Numbered from the stretch's first letter, positions 50,476-59,793 are shown. The stretch is DNA of 64,000 bases from Paenibacillus sp. MZ04-78.2 (GCF_024213375.1 NZ_JANAVJ010000010.1:1-64000); one strand, 5' to 3'. Translations and numbers: made by a program. The notes: a model not told the origin generated them from the sequence alone.

Positions 50476-52863
50476 ATGAATACGAACAAGACATCATACA
50501 ATCAAAAAATATTGGCGACGCTGGATTTTCGGGTGGTGCTCGAGCGTTGCGCGAACCATGCTGCGACATCGCTCGGCAAAGGCCGGGTGGAGGAGCTTGA
50601 ACCAAGCGGCGATTTTCATGAAGTGAAGCGCAGACTGCAAGCGACCGACGAAGCGGTCAACGTGGACCGCTTGAAGGGCGGCGCGCCGTTTGGCGGCATC
50701 CGCGACATCCGGGCTGCGGTCCATCGGGCGCGGATCGGCGGCATGCTGAACCCGGTTGAGCTGTTGGATATTGCGATGACGAATCAAGGCGGCCGCCGGC
50801 TGCGCAGGTTTCTGGAAGCGACGAACGAAGATTACGCCATTCCGCTGCTGCTTGACCTGCTTGAGCCGATGACGGACCATAAGGACTTGGAAGAACGGAT
50901 TCGCGGGTGCGTCGACGAGAACGCTCAAGTGATGGATACCGCAAGCCCGGAGCTGCTGAAAATCCGTCAAGAGCTGCGGTCGAGCGAATCGAAAGCCCGC
51001 GAGCGGCTGGAACAAATGGTGCGCACGCCGTCCATTCAAAAGATGCTGCAGGACAATATCGTAACGATCCGGGGAGACCGGTACGTCATTCCCGTAAAAC
51101 AGGAATACCGCGGTCATTTCGGCGGCATGATTCACGATCAATCAGCTTCCGGGGCGACGCTGTTTATCGAGCCGGAAGCGGTCGTGCAAATGAACAATCG
51201 CGTGCGTGAATTAAAGCTGAAAGAAGAGGCGGAGGTCGAGAAAATTCTCCGCATACTGTCCGCCCTCGTAGCGGATAGCACAGAAACGCTGCTCGTTAAC
51301 GTAGAGTCGTTAACGGAGCTTGACTTTATTTTCGCCAAAGCGGGCGTCGCGCGAGAGATGAAGGCGACGCTGCCGCTGCTCAACGACCGCGGTTTCATTA
51401 AGCTCAAGCGCGGAAGGCATCCGCTCATTCCCGCGGAAAGGGTCGTTCCTCTTGACGTGGAGCTGGGCAACCGCTATTCCACGATCATTGTGACCGGACC
51501 GAATACGGGCGGCAAGACCGTTTCGCTCAAGACGATCGGTCTGCTGTCGCTCATGGCGATGGCGGGGCTGTTCATCCCGGCCGAGGAGGGCAGCCAGCTT
51601 TGCGTATTCGATGCGATCTATGCGGATATCGGGGACGAGCAAAGCATTGAGCAGAATCTCAGTACGTTTTCCAGCCATATGACCAATATTATCCGGATTC
51701 TCAAAGAAATGACGCCCAAGAGCCTTGTGCTGCTCGATGAGCTGGGAGCCGGAACCGATCCTGCGGAAGGCTCGGCGCTGGCCATATCGATCCTGGAGCA
51801 TATGCACCGGATGGGCTGCCGGATCGTAGCGACGACGCACTACAGCGAGCTGAAGGCTTATGCCTTCGACCGACAGGGCGTCATCAACGCCAGCATGGAG
51901 TTCGACGTGCAGACGCTGAGTCCGACGTATCGGCTGCTTGTAGGCGTTCCCGGGCGAAGCAACGCGTTTGCGATCGCGGAGCGCCTCGGTCTGGCGAAAA
52001 CGATTATCGATCATGCCCGCGGCCAGGTCGGCGAGGAGGATCAGCGCGTTGAATCGATGATCGCCACGCTCGAAGAGAACCGGCTGCAGGCCGAGGCCGA
52101 GCGCGAATCGGCGGAGCGAAACCGCCGCGAAGTCGAAACGCTGCGCGAGCAGCTTGCCGCCGAACGCCGGCGCTTCGAGGAGCAGAAGGATAAGCTGTTC
52201 GAGCGTGCGGAGCGCGAGGCGGAGGAGGCGGTGGCGAAAGCCCGCCGCGAAGCCGACGAGATCATCACCGAGCTCCGCAGAATCCAGCGCGAGGAAGCGG
52301 GCGGAGTGAAGGATCATAAGCTCAGCGAGCTGAAAAAGCGGATGAACTATGCCGCTCCCGAGCTCCGAAGCAAGTCCAAGGCCGGTACGCCGCGCAAAAA
52401 AGCCGACCGTATCGAGCCGGGCGACGAAGTGCTGGTGACGAATCTCGGTCAGCGGGGACATGTGGTCGAGGTCGTGAGCGAGACGGAATTCACCGTACAG
52501 CTCGGTATTCTCAAGATGAAAGTGAACAAAGCGGACCTGGAGCTGCTGAAGCAAGCCTCCGCCCAGAAAAAGCCGCAGCAGCAGGCTACTTCCAGCCTGA
52601 AGCGGACGCGCGACGAGAACGCCAAGATGGAGCTGGATTTGCGCGGGGCCAATGTGGAAGAAGCGATCATCGAAGTGGACCGCTTCCTGGACGAATCGTA
52701 CTTGGCCAATTTCGGCCAGGTGTTCATCATTCACGGCAAAGGCACCGGTGTGCTGCGGACCGGCATTCAAGAATTTTTGCGCAAGCATAAGCACGTCAAG
52801 AGCTTCCGCATGGGAGCTTACAACGAAGGCGGCGCAGGGGTCACCGTGGCCGAGCTGAAATAG
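50476..52863 (+). CDS. mutS2: Endonuclease MutS2 / ribosome-collision ATPase
   Basis: A 795-residue protein, close to B. subtilis MutS2 (785). In order: lever/clamp domains, ATPase with Walker A IVTGPNTGGKTVSLKTIGLL and Walker B LVLLDELGAGTDPAEGSALA, a KOW-like domain, and a C-terminal Smr nuclease domain (MELDLRGANVEEAIIEVDRF, IHGKGTGVL). In B. subtilis it acts on collided ribosomes; earlier work links it to suppression of recombination. The ribosome site is weak: AAAGGTAGG lies more than 20 bases before the ATG. A TATAAT (about 50416) marks the promoter region. Confidence 0.95.
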   Translation: MNTNKTSYNQKILATLDFRVVLERCANHAATSLGKGRVEELEPSGDFHEVKRRLQATDEAVNVDRLKGGAPFGGIRDIRAAVHRARIGGMLNPVELLDIAMTNQGGRRLRRFLEATNEDYAIPLLLDLLEPMTDHKDLEERIRGCVDENAQVMDTASPELLKIRQELRSSESKARERLEQMVRTPSIQKMLQDNIVTIRGDRYVIPVKQEYRGHFGGMIHDQSASGATLFIEPEAVVQMNNRVRELKLKEEAEVEKILRILSALVADSTETLLVNVESLTELDFIFAKAGVAREMKATLPLLNDRGFIKLKRGRHPLIPAERVVPLDVELGNRYSTIIVTGPNTGGKTVSLKTIGLLSLMAMAGLFIPAEEGSQLCVFDAIYADIGDEQSIEQNLSTFSSHMTNIIRILKEMTPKSLVLLDELGAGTDPAEGSALAISILEHMHRMGCRIVATTHYSELKAYAFDRQGVINASMEFDVQTLSPTYRLLVGVPGRSNAFAIAERLGLAKTIIDHARGQVGEEDQRVESMIATLEENRLQAEAERESAERNRREVETLREQLAAERRRFEEQKDKLFERAEREAEEAVAKARREADEIITELRRIQREEAGGVKDHKLSELKKRMNYAAPELRSKSKAGTPRKKADRIEPGDEVLVTNLGQRGHVVEVVSETEFTVQLGILKMKVNKADLELLKQASAQKKPQQQATSSLKRTRDENAKMELDLRGANVEEAIIEVDRFLDESYLANFGQVFIIHGKGTGVLRTGIQEFLRKHKHVKSFRMGAYNEGGAGVTVAELK

Positions 52864-52928
52864 AAGCAGCCCGCTCTTCCTTCGGTTTCAGCGGGACCGC
52901 ACTCATCTTAAAAAATTTTTTCGACAAC

Positions 52929-52956
52929 TGAAACTCTGGCCCGCATCTTCCGTATA
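52929..52956 (+). promoter_or_regulatory. Sigma-W-type (ECF) promoter of pspA
   Basis: TGAAAC (52929-52934), exactly 16 bp, then CGTATA (52951-52956). This matches the sigma-W consensus TGAAAC-N16-CGTA. It lies about 80 bp before the pspA start. Confidence 0.8.
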
Positions 52957-53037
52957 TACGAGTGTAAGCATCGATGTTTGTGAAGCTCTGCAGGCTGAAG
53001 CGATATGTTCAAACCACCGTACAGGAGGAATTTTAAC

Positions 53038-53718
53038 ATGGGAATTTTCAAAAGATTGCGTGACATGACGATGGCTTCGATTAACGATCTTCTGGACAAA
53101 GCGGAAGACCCGGTAAAAATGCTCAATCAGTTCCTTCGGGATATGGAAGAAGATATTTTGGAAGCCGAGTCGGCGGTTGCAAAGCAAATCGCGATCGAGA
53201 AGAAGTTCAAGCAGCAGTACGAGGAAGCGCAGGAAATGGTTCAAAAACGCGAGGAGCAAGCGCTCAAGGCGCTGGAATCCGGCAACGAGGATTTGGCCCG
53301 CCGCGCGCTGCAGGACAAGAAAGAGCATCAATTGCGCTTTGACGAAATGAAGCAGCAATACGATACGGCGAAAGCCAACGCCGATCGTCTGCGTAACCAA
53401 TTGTCCGAGATGAAGGACGAATTCAGCAAGATGAAGAACAAAAAGGATATTTTGGTAGCCCGTGCGGAAGCAGCCAAGGCCCAAAAGCAAATCAACCAGG
53501 CGATGAACGGCTTCGGTACCGACAATGCGGCGAAAGGCTTCGACCGGATGAGCCAAAAGGTGATGGAGCTTGAAGCGCAGGCTGAAGCGAGCAACGAGCT
53601 GCGGTCCAAAGACAAGAGCCTCGACGACGAGTTCGAAGCGCTCAACAAAAACACCGGCGTCGACGATGAACTGGCAGCGCTTCGTGCGAAGCTGGCGGCC
53701 AAGAAGCAAGCGGAGTAA
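53038..53718 (+). CDS. pspA: Phage-shock protein A / IM30 family
   Basis: A 226-residue coiled-coil, ESCRT-III-related membrane-repair protein. The N-terminal amphipathic helix MGIFKRLRDMTMASINDLLD and LDKAEDPVKMLNQFLRDMEE are the family signature; the rest is helical hairpin. ATG 53038 with AGGAGG upstream. In B. subtilis, pspA (ydjF) is a sigma-W target, and a sigma-W-like promoter is visible here. First gene of a likely envelope-stress cluster. Confidence 0.95.
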   Translation: MGIFKRLRDMTMASINDLLDKAEDPVKMLNQFLRDMEEDILEAESAVAKQIAIEKKFKQQYEEAQEMVQKREEQALKALESGNEDLARRALQDKKEHQLRFDEMKQQYDTAKANADRLRNQLSEMKDEFSKMKNKKDILVARAEAAKAQKQINQAMNGFGTDNAAKGFDRMSQKVMELEAQAEASNELRSKDKSLDDEFEALNKNTGVDDELAALRAKLAAKKQAE

Positions 53719-53726
53719 GCGACATA

Positions 53727-53759
53727 AAGAGACTGAAGGCCTGACGCCTTCAGTCTCTT
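53727..53759. terminator. Perfect inverted repeat after pspA
   Basis: AAGAGACTGAAGGC (53727-53740) pairs with GCCTTCAGTCTCTT (53746-53759). No long T-run follows, so read-through into the DUF350 gene is possible. Confidence 0.65.
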
Positions 53760-53809
53760 CGATGTTAAAAACTCACCTTGATTGAGGCGAAAGGCAGGGT
53801 GGATTGTTT

Positions 53810-54232
53810 ATGGCGGATAAAGAGGTGGATTTTTTGCTGAGCAACCCTTATGTTGAGACGCTGGCGTTTTTTTCGATCGCCGTGCTGGCGCTGATTGTCT
53901 TTTTGGCGATTTTCGAGCTGGTAACGAAGTATAAGGATTGGGACGAGATCAAGAACGGCAACTTGTCGGTAGCGATGGCGACCGGAGGCAAAATATTCGG
54001 GATATGCAACCTGTTCCGTTTTGCGATCTTGAATAACGATTCGGTGCTGCATTCGTTGATTTGGGCAGTGTACGGCTATGTACTGCTGCTGGTGGGTTAT
54101 TTTATTTTTGAGTTTTTGACGCCGTATTTCAAAATCGACGAGCAAATCCAGAAAGACAACCGGGCCGTAGGCTTTCTTTCCATGGTCATTTCAGTTTCGC
54201 TGTCCTATGTGATCGGCGCCAGCGTGACCTGA
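53810..54232 (+). CDS. DUF350-family membrane protein
   Basis: A 140-residue protein with four hydrophobic segments (AFFSIAVLALIVFLAIFELV; SVAMATGGKIFGICNLFRFA; LIWAVYGYVLLLVGYFIFEF; SMVISVSLSYVIGASV). The second is the conserved DUF350 segment. Such proteins are often found with PspA or in membrane-stress operons; function unknown. Start at ATG 53810 rather than three bases earlier, on spacing. Confidence 0.8.
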   Translation: MADKEVDFLLSNPYVETLAFFSIAVLALIVFLAIFELVTKYKDWDEIKNGNLSVAMATGGKIFGICNLFRFAILNNDSVLHSLIWAVYGYVLLLVGYFIFEFLTPYFKIDEQIQKDNRAVGFLSMVISVSLSYVIGASVT

Positions 54233-54300
54233 TGCCGGGGGCCGGCGAAGGGCCGGCCACAATCGGATCGTTCTTCAAGACCGGAGGAGGAAGAGTCCTT

Positions 54301-54384
54301 GTGAAATATTTATGGGGCACTTTACTTGCGCTTGCGCTTGTTTTTTTGGGCGCGGGCGTTTACTATTTTATTAAATTTGCATAG
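54301..54384 (+). CDS. 27-residue single-helix membrane protein
   Basis: GTG start with GGAGGAGG 10 bases upstream. The product is nearly all one membrane helix (YLWGTLLALALVFLGAGVYY) with a lysine near each end. It sits between the DUF350 and zinc-ribbon genes in the same orientation. It is too short for usual gene calling, but the ribosome site and helix make it credible. Confidence 0.6.
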   Translation: MKYLWGTLLALALVFLGAGVYYFIKFA

Positions 54385-54437
54385 CGTGAAGGCGTAAAAC
54401 AGACCTTCACCCGCCGCCGCTAAGGGGGATGACGCGT

Positions 54438-54935
54438 TTGTCACAATCAGAGAATCAGGTTTGCCCGTGGTGCCATACGGAGATCGTATGGGACCCGGAA
54501 ATCGGTCCGGAAGAGGAATGTCCGCACTGCTTTAACGAGCTGGGCGAGTACCGCAGCCTTAATTTGCAGGTGGAGAGTTCCGAGTCGGGTATCCAATATG
54601 ACGATGAGGAAGAACCGGATAACGAGCTGGAGTTGTCGGATGAGGAACTGCAGCTGGCAGACGACTACGGGGAAGGCGTTCAGCAGCTGCTGGACAGTCA
54701 AGAGGAAGCGCCGGAATGTTCATCCTGCCACAGCTTTATGCTGCTGGCCGGCACCGAACCGGCTTCGGAGGCCTTTGTTCCGTTCGTGCATCCGGCGCTT
54801 GCCAAGCCGCTTCAAGCTTCATTCGGCGTTCAGGTTTACTTGTGCCCGTCCTGCTTCAAAGTTGAACGGCAGTTGACGGAAACAGACCGGCTCGCGTTGG
54901 TCGAGCAGCTTCGGGAGCATGGAACCAAGAAATAA
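54438..54935 (+). CDS. Zinc-ribbon protein, function unknown
   Basis: A 165-residue protein. An N-terminal pair VCPWC and ECPHC forms one zinc ribbon. A very acidic linker follows, then CSSCH and YLCPSCFKVE form a second. TTG 54438 is preferred because AAGGGGG ends 9 bases before it; the ATG at 54429 touches the ribosome site directly. It is placed behind pspA and DUF350 genes and before an MFS gene. No named family recognised. Confidence 0.75.
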   Translation: MSQSENQVCPWCHTEIVWDPEIGPEEECPHCFNELGEYRSLNLQVESSESGIQYDDEEEPDNELELSDEELQLADDYGEGVQQLLDSQEEAPECSSCHSFMLLAGTEPASEAFVPFVHPALAKPLQASFGVQVYLCPSCFKVERQLTETDRLALVEQLREHGTKK

Positions 54936-54945
54936 GAATAACTAA

Positions 54946-54994
54946 AAAGGAATTCGGAGCAGGCGTTTGCCGGCATCCGGGTTCCTTTTTTTGG
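54946..54994 (+). terminator. Terminator after the zinc-ribbon gene
   Basis: GGAATTCGGA pairs imperfectly with TCCGGGTTCC, with inner GCAGGC/GCCGGC, followed by seven T. Confidence 0.7.
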
Positions 54995-55060
54995 CCTTCA
55001 TTCATGATTTCCGCCGAACAGGGAAGCTTAACTAAGACATTACGGATACAAGGTGAGAGC

Positions 55061-56371
55061 ATGCATTCCGGAGCTAAACATTTTCCGCACGATTGGGTGC
55101 GAGGCAAGGATCGAGCGGGGGAGCACAACTGGCGTGACGTGGTGCAGGCAGGCCCGGCCGGAGAAGAGCCGGAGAAGAAAAAAGGCGGCCTGTTGTCAGG
55201 GCAATCCCGGCTACTTCTGACGGTGAACGGCTTGTTTGCCACGGCCAACGCCCTGTCCGGCACGTTCGTCAATGTGTATCTATGGAAAGCGAAGCATGAT
55301 TTTACGGTTATCGGATGGTTTACGCTCGTTCATCATTTGACGATGGCGCTAACGTTCTGGATTGCGGGCAAATGGGTCAAAGAGCATAACAAAATGAACT
55401 GCTTGCGCACGGGGGTTGCGGCTGCGGCTGTCTTTTACATGCTGGTGCTGTGGTTCGGAGGGAGAGCGGCAGACTATTTCGTGCTGCTCGGAGCCGTTCA
55501 AGGCCTGTCATCGGGCTTGTTCTGGATTGCGTTCAACGTCGTCTACTTCGAGGTGACGGGCCCGGATGACCGCGACCGGTTCAATGGATGGGCGGGCCTG
55601 CTCGGATCGGGCGCCGGGATGATCGCGCCTTGGATTTCCGGTTATTTGATCGTCCGGATGCAAGCGGCGACGGGCTACCGGCTCATTTTTACCTTGTCGC
55701 TGATTGTGTTTGTGGTCGGGGTGATTTTCAGCTTTTTCTTGAAAAAGCGTAAAACGTCCGGGACCTACGAATGGTTTCTGGCCTGGCGATGCTTGAGATA
55801 TCAGGATACGGCTTGGCGCAAGGTCGGGCTTGCGCTTGCGGCCCAAGGCGTGCGGGAGGGCGTATTCGGCTTCATGATCGGGCTGCTGGTGTACGTTCAT
55901 ACGGGGAGCGAGATGTCGCTGGGCAATTTCTCGTTTATCACTTCTGCGGTAGCGCTGCTTAGTTTTTTGGTGGCGGGCAAGCTGCTCAAGCCCCGATTTC
56001 GGGGGAAAGCGATGCTGCTCGGCGCGGTGATGCTGGTGCTTGTTATTTTACCGTTTTTTTGGAAAGTCAATTTCTTTACGCTGCTGCTGTTCGGGGTGGG
56101 CGCGGCTGTCTTTTACCCGCTGTACGGCATTCCTATGACCTCCATCGTCTTCGATCTCATCGGGCGGGAGGAGGAGAGCGTGAAGAAGCGGGAGGAGTAT
56201 ATCGTTATGCGGGAGCTGGCGCTGAATACGGGCAGATTGCTCGGCACCGCTGTGTTTATTGCCGTCGTATCGTTTACGCAGTCGGCCGCCGCCATGAACT
56301 GGCTGCTGCTCGGCATCGGCAGCTCGCCGCTCGCCGTATGGTATTGGATGCGCAAAGCGGAGATGGCGTGA
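55061..56371 (+). CDS. MFS transporter
   Basis: A 436-residue protein with an approximately 50-residue soluble N-terminus and about 12 hydrophobic segments (for example LTVNGLFATANALSGTFVNV, VGLALAAQGVREGVFGFMIG). It looks intact, unlike the first gene of the window, and belongs to a different MFS subgroup (the YxiO/'LAQGxREG' type often seen in Paenibacillus). ATG 55061 has AAGGTGAGAG upstream; a longer frame lacks a site. Substrate unknown. Confidence 0.85.
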   Translation: MHSGAKHFPHDWVRGKDRAGEHNWRDVVQAGPAGEEPEKKKGGLLSGQSRLLLTVNGLFATANALSGTFVNVYLWKAKHDFTVIGWFTLVHHLTMALTFWIAGKWVKEHNKMNCLRTGVAAAAVFYMLVLWFGGRAADYFVLLGAVQGLSSGLFWIAFNVVYFEVTGPDDRDRFNGWAGLLGSGAGMIAPWISGYLIVRMQAATGYRLIFTLSLIVFVVGVIFSFFLKKRKTSGTYEWFLAWRCLRYQDTAWRKVGLALAAQGVREGVFGFMIGLLVYVHTGSEMSLGNFSFITSAVALLSFLVAGKLLKPRFRGKAMLLGAVMLVLVILPFFWKVNFFTLLLFGVGAAVFYPLYGIPMTSIVFDLIGREEESVKKREEYIVMRELALNTGRLLGTAVFIAVVSFTQSAAAMNWLLLGIGSSPLAVWYWMRKAEMA

Positions 56372-56444
56372 ACTCCCGTTAGCCTTGCTAAAACCATACC
56401 TTCCCGATAAAATAAGAGGGATAGGGAAGGGAGCGGCAGGCAGC

Positions 56445-57374
56445 ATGAAGAGGACTACCGGAAAAATGGTGAACAGCATTACGGAGCTGATCGGCGACAC
56501 GCCGGCCGTGCGCATCCGCAGGCTCGTTCAGGAAAACGATGCGGAGCTGTATGTGAAGCTGGAATATTTCAACCCGAGCGGAAGCGTCAAGGACCGCGCG
56601 GCGTTCAATCTGATCGCGCAGGCGGAGAAGGAAGGCCTGATCGGCCCGGGCGCGACGATTATCGAGCCGACCAGCGGCAATACCGGGATTGGCCTGGCGA
56701 TGAATGCCGCGGCCAAGGGCTACAAGGCGATTCTGGTCATGCCGGACAACATGACGAAAGAGCGGATCAATCTGCTGAAAGCATACGGAGCGGAGGTTGT
56801 GTTGACGCCCGCGGAGCAGCGGATGTCCGGCGCGATCCGCAAGGCGGTGGAGCTGCAGGCGCAAATTCCGAACAGCTTCATCCCTCAGCAGTTTGAGAAT
56901 CAGGCGAATCCGGACATTCACCGGACGACGACGGCGCTGGAAATCATCGAGCAGATGGAAGGGCGGCTGGATGCGTTCGTTGCGACGGCCGGTACGGGCG
57001 GCACGATTACAGGCACGGGCGAAGTGCTTCGTGAGAAGCTTCCGGGAATGCAAATCTACGTCGTCGAGCCGCAAGGCTCTCCGGTTTTGTCGGGCGGCGA
57101 GCCGGGACCGCACAAGCTTGTGGGCACCAGCCCCGGCTTCGTGCCGAAAATTTTGAACACCGGCGTCTATGACGAAATCGTGCAGGTATCCGACGAGGAT
57201 GCGCTGCAAACGACGCGGGACCTGGCGCGTCTCGAAGGCATTCTGGTCGGCCCGTCCGCCGGAGCGTCGGTATGGACGGGGCTTCAAATCGCCCGCAAGC
57301 TCGGCCGCGGAAAGCGCGTGCTGTGCATTGCTCCGGATACCGGGGAGCGCTATTTGAGCATGGTCATTTTTTAA
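56445..57374 (+). CDS. cysK: Cysteine synthase A (O-acetylserine sulfhydrylase)
   Basis: A 309-residue PLP enzyme. The cofactor lysine is in YFNPSGSVKDRAAFNLIAQA. The substrate loop is TSGNTGIGLAMNAAAKGYKA. The phosphate loop is ATAGTGGTITGTGEVLREKL. The C-terminal LEGILVGPSAGASVWTGLQI is conserved. ATG 56445 has GGGAAGGGAG upstream. It makes cysteine from O-acetylserine and sulphide; a specialised paralogue (for example of the secondary-metabolism type) cannot be excluded. Confidence 0.9.
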   Translation: MKRTTGKMVNSITELIGDTPAVRIRRLVQENDAELYVKLEYFNPSGSVKDRAAFNLIAQAEKEGLIGPGATIIEPTSGNTGIGLAMNAAAKGYKAILVMPDNMTKERINLLKAYGAEVVLTPAEQRMSGAIRKAVELQAQIPNSFIPQQFENQANPDIHRTTTALEIIEQMEGRLDAFVATAGTGGTITGTGEVLREKLPGMQIYVVEPQGSPVLSGGEPGPHKLVGTSPGFVPKILNTGVYDEIVQVSDEDALQTTRDLARLEGILVGPSAGASVWTGLQIARKLGRGKRVLCIAPDTGERYLSMVIF

Positions 57375-57391
57375 CTTTGTTTAGAACGCAG

Positions 57392-57420
57392 GCTTGTCCG
57401 ATAAGGGCAAGCTTATTTTT
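57392..57420 (+). terminator. Terminator after cysK
   Basis: GCTTGTCC (57392-57399) pairs with GGGCAAGC (57405-57412) around GATAA, followed by TTATTTTTATTT. Confidence 0.85.
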
Positions 57421-57529
57421 ATTTGTAAACTGGGCGAGGTGTATTGAATAAATATGCAACTAAATGTATAATAATCAATAGAGATCAATCTCGACACCGA
57501 AAAGCAGTATGGAAGAGAGGGAACCAAGG

Positions 57530-57826
57530 ATGAAAATCGCGCTGCATAACGAGTTTCCGGGCGAAGCGCAGTTTCAGCAGTTGATCGACTCCGTGTCCGA
57601 ACGGACCGGCGAGCGCCGACCGCTGGCTTACGAAGCTTTGTGCGACGGAGGCCCTGTCATCGCGGCCTACGACCAAGGAGTGCTGATCGGCCTCGGGCGG
57701 CTGGTAAGCGACGACATCGGACAGCAAGCGTTTGAATGCAAAATCAGGCCCGGCTATGAACGGCGGGAAATTGAAGCTTACATGCGCAAACTGCTGGCCG
57801 TTTCCCCGGTACCGAGTCACTGCTGA
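57530..57826 (+). CDS. GNAT-like protein lacking its second half
   Basis: A 98-residue protein. The N-terminal part (PLAYEALCDGGPVIAAYDQG, then VLIGLGRLVSDDI) looks like the first strands of a small GNAT acetyltransferase. The acetyl-CoA loop (RxxGxG/A) and last strands are missing; the equivalent site reads RPGYERREIEAYM. It may be a degenerate acetyltransferase or a small standalone fold. AGAGAGGGAACC upstream. Confidence 0.5.
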   Translation: MKIALHNEFPGEAQFQQLIDSVSERTGERRPLAYEALCDGGPVIAAYDQGVLIGLGRLVSDDIGQQAFECKIRPGYERREIEAYMRKLLAVSPVPSHC

Positions 57827-57853
57827 TACGGGCTGCTCATAAGCCGTTACCGA

Positions 57854-57877
57854 CCTCCGAGCGTTCGGGGGTTTTTT
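57854..57877 (+). terminator. Terminator
   Basis: CCTCCGA pairs with TCGGGGG around GCGT (one T-G wobble), followed by TTTTTT. Confidence 0.85.
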
Positions 57878-58000
57878 GCTGTGTGTGATGAAGTCTGTTC
57901 CCTGTTGGCCGTCCAAAGGCGAGCCCGCATAATTTTACTTTGCCAAAGCGTGGTTGACGGGTGTAATATGGAGTAATAAGCCATTGGTTCAGGCACTCGT

Positions 58001-58020
58001 TGCGAGGCTGCGACCTCGCA
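58001..58020 (+). repeat. Short perfect hairpin in the Lrp-gene leader
   Basis: TGCGAGG pairs with CCTCGCA around CTGCGA, about 70 bp before the Lrp gene. A TTGACG at 57954 could be part of the promoter. No T-run follows, so it is not a typical terminator. Confidence 0.35.
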
Positions 58021-58092
58021 GGCTTTCCGGCTCACGGTCGATTCGCCGGGTGAGGCCGTTTGCTTCGTATAACTAGTAGGAGGGCGTTGTCA

Positions 58093-58584
58093 TTGGAACA
58101 ATTCAAAATGAAAATCATCGATCTGCTGAAGGAAGACGCAAGACGTACGCCGGCTCTGATTGCGACTATGCTGGGGGCGTCCGAAGCCGAAGTGGCGGAA
58201 GCCATCCGCGAGCTGGAGGAAGCGAACATTATCGTCAAATATGCGACGGTCGTCAACTGGGCCAAGGTGGACGATGAGAAGGTCACCGCCCTGATCGAAG
58301 TGCAGATTACGCCGGAGCGAGGGCGGGGCTTCGATGCGATTGCCGAGCGCATTTACTTATATCCGGAAGTCAAATCGGTTTATTTGATGTCGGGGGCCTA
58401 CGATCTGCTGGTGGAAATCGAAGGGAAGACGCTGAAGGAAGTGGCGTCGTTCGTTTCCAACAAGCTGTCTCCGATCGACCGGGTACTTTCGACCAAAACG
58501 CATTTTATTCTTAAAAAATACAAACAAGACGGAATCGTCTTTGAAGATCATGAGGATGACCGCCGCCTTTTAATCTCGCCGTAA
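58093..58584 (+). CDS. Lrp/AsnC-family transcriptional regulator
   Basis: A 163-residue regulator. The start is TTG with AGGAGGG 8 bases upstream; the frame extends upstream without a site. The helix-turn-helix covers residues 4-50 (TPALIATMLGASEAEVAEAI). The C-terminal RAM ligand-binding domain includes YPEVKSVYLMSGAYDLLVEI. It lies 15 bp before an aminotransferase gene; the pairing resembles AlaR-AlaT of B. subtilis, in which the regulator activates alanine transaminase synthesis. Confidence 0.92.
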   Translation: MEQFKMKIIDLLKEDARRTPALIATMLGASEAEVAEAIRELEEANIIVKYATVVNWAKVDDEKVTALIEVQITPERGRGFDAIAERIYLYPEVKSVYLMSGAYDLLVEIEGKTLKEVASFVSNKLSPIDRVLSTKTHFILKKYKQDGIVFEDHEDDRRLLISP

Positions 58585-58599
58585 AGGACGCTGAAAAGC

Positions 58600-59793
58600 A
58601 TGATTGAGTCAAAACAGGTACAGCAGGTCAAATCAATGCACGGGTATTTGGCGCCGCTCGTGCAGGAAATACCGCCTTCGGGGATTCGCAAGTTTTTTGA
58701 CTTGGTAAGCGGGAGCAAGGATATTATTTCTCTTGGCGTCGGGGAGCCGGATTTTCGTACGCCTTGGCATGTCCGGGAATCGTGCGTTTATTCGTTAGAG
58801 CGCGGCAATACGAAATATACGCCTAACGCCGGCCTGCTTGAGCTGCGCGAGGCGATCGCGGAATATTTGTACGAATCGTTCCAACTGCTCTACGAGCCAT
58901 CGGACGAAGTCATGGTGACGGTCGGAGGCAGCGAGGCCATCGATCTTGCGCTGCGCGCTTTGATCGCCCCGGGAGACGAAATTCTCATTCCGGAGCCGAC
59001 CTACATTTCCTACAGTCCGATCGCACGGATCAGCGGCGGCGTTCCCGTCGGAATCGAAACGTTCGCCAAGGACCAGTTCAAGCTGAAGCCGGAAGCGCTG
59101 AAAGCAGTCATTACGCCCCGCTCGAAGGTGCTCATCCTGTGCTACCCGAGCAACCCGACCGGCGGCATCATGACGTACGAGGACTGGCTGCCGATCGCGA
59201 AAATTGTGGAAGAGAACGACCTGATCGTCATTTCCGACGAAATCTATGCCGAGCTGACCTACGAGCAAAAGCATGTCAGCTTCGCGTCGATGCCGGGCAT
59301 GCGGGACCGCACGATTCTCGTGAGCGGCTTCTCCAAGGCGTTCGCCATGACCGGATGGCGGATGGGGTATGCTTGCGGGCATCAGGACCTCATTTCGGCG
59401 ATGCTGAAAATCCATCAGTATACCGTGATGTGCGCTCCGTCCATGGCGCAGGTGGCTGCGCTCGAAGCGCTCACGAACGGGATGGAGGAGAAGGACAAGA
59501 TGGTCGAGTCCTACAACCAGCGGAGACGTTTGGTCGTCCAGGGCTTCCGGGAGATCGGCCTGCCGTGCCATGAGCCTCAGGGCGCGTTTTACGCCTTCCC
59601 TTCCATCGAGTCCACGGGACTGAGCTCGGAGGAATTCGCCCAGCGACTGCTGTTTGAAGCCAAGGTCGCAGCGGTGCCGGGACATGTATTCGGCCTCGGC
59701 GGAGAGGGCTTTATCCGCTGCTCGTATGCGACATCGGTCAATCAATTGACAGAAGCAATCGACAGGATTGGAAATTTCATAAAAAAGTTGTAA
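58600..59793 (+). CDS. Class I/II PLP-dependent aminotransferase
   Basis: A 397-residue fold-type I aminotransferase of the AspB/AlaT-like group. The PLP lysine is in LVSGFSKAFAMTGWRMGYAC. Other signatures are SGSKDIISLGVGEPDFRTPW, NTKYTPNAGLLELREAIAEY and LCYPSNPTGGIMTYEDWL. The arginine near the end (GFIRCSYAT) binds the substrate carboxylate. Cotranscribed with the Lrp regulator. Substrate could be alanine, aspartate or an aromatic amino acid. Confidence 0.92.
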   Translation: MIESKQVQQVKSMHGYLAPLVQEIPPSGIRKFFDLVSGSKDIISLGVGEPDFRTPWHVRESCVYSLERGNTKYTPNAGLLELREAIAEYLYESFQLLYEPSDEVMVTVGGSEAIDLALRALIAPGDEILIPEPTYISYSPIARISGGVPVGIETFAKDQFKLKPEALKAVITPRSKVLILCYPSNPTGGIMTYEDWLPIAKIVEENDLIVISDEIYAELTYEQKHVSFASMPGMRDRTILVSGFSKAFAMTGWRMGYACGHQDLISAMLKIHQYTVMCAPSMAQVAALEALTNGMEEKDKMVESYNQRRRLVVQGFREIGLPCHEPQGAFYAFPSIESTGLSSEEFAQRLLFEAKVAAVPGHVFGLGGEGFIRCSYATSVNQLTEAIDRIGNFIKKL

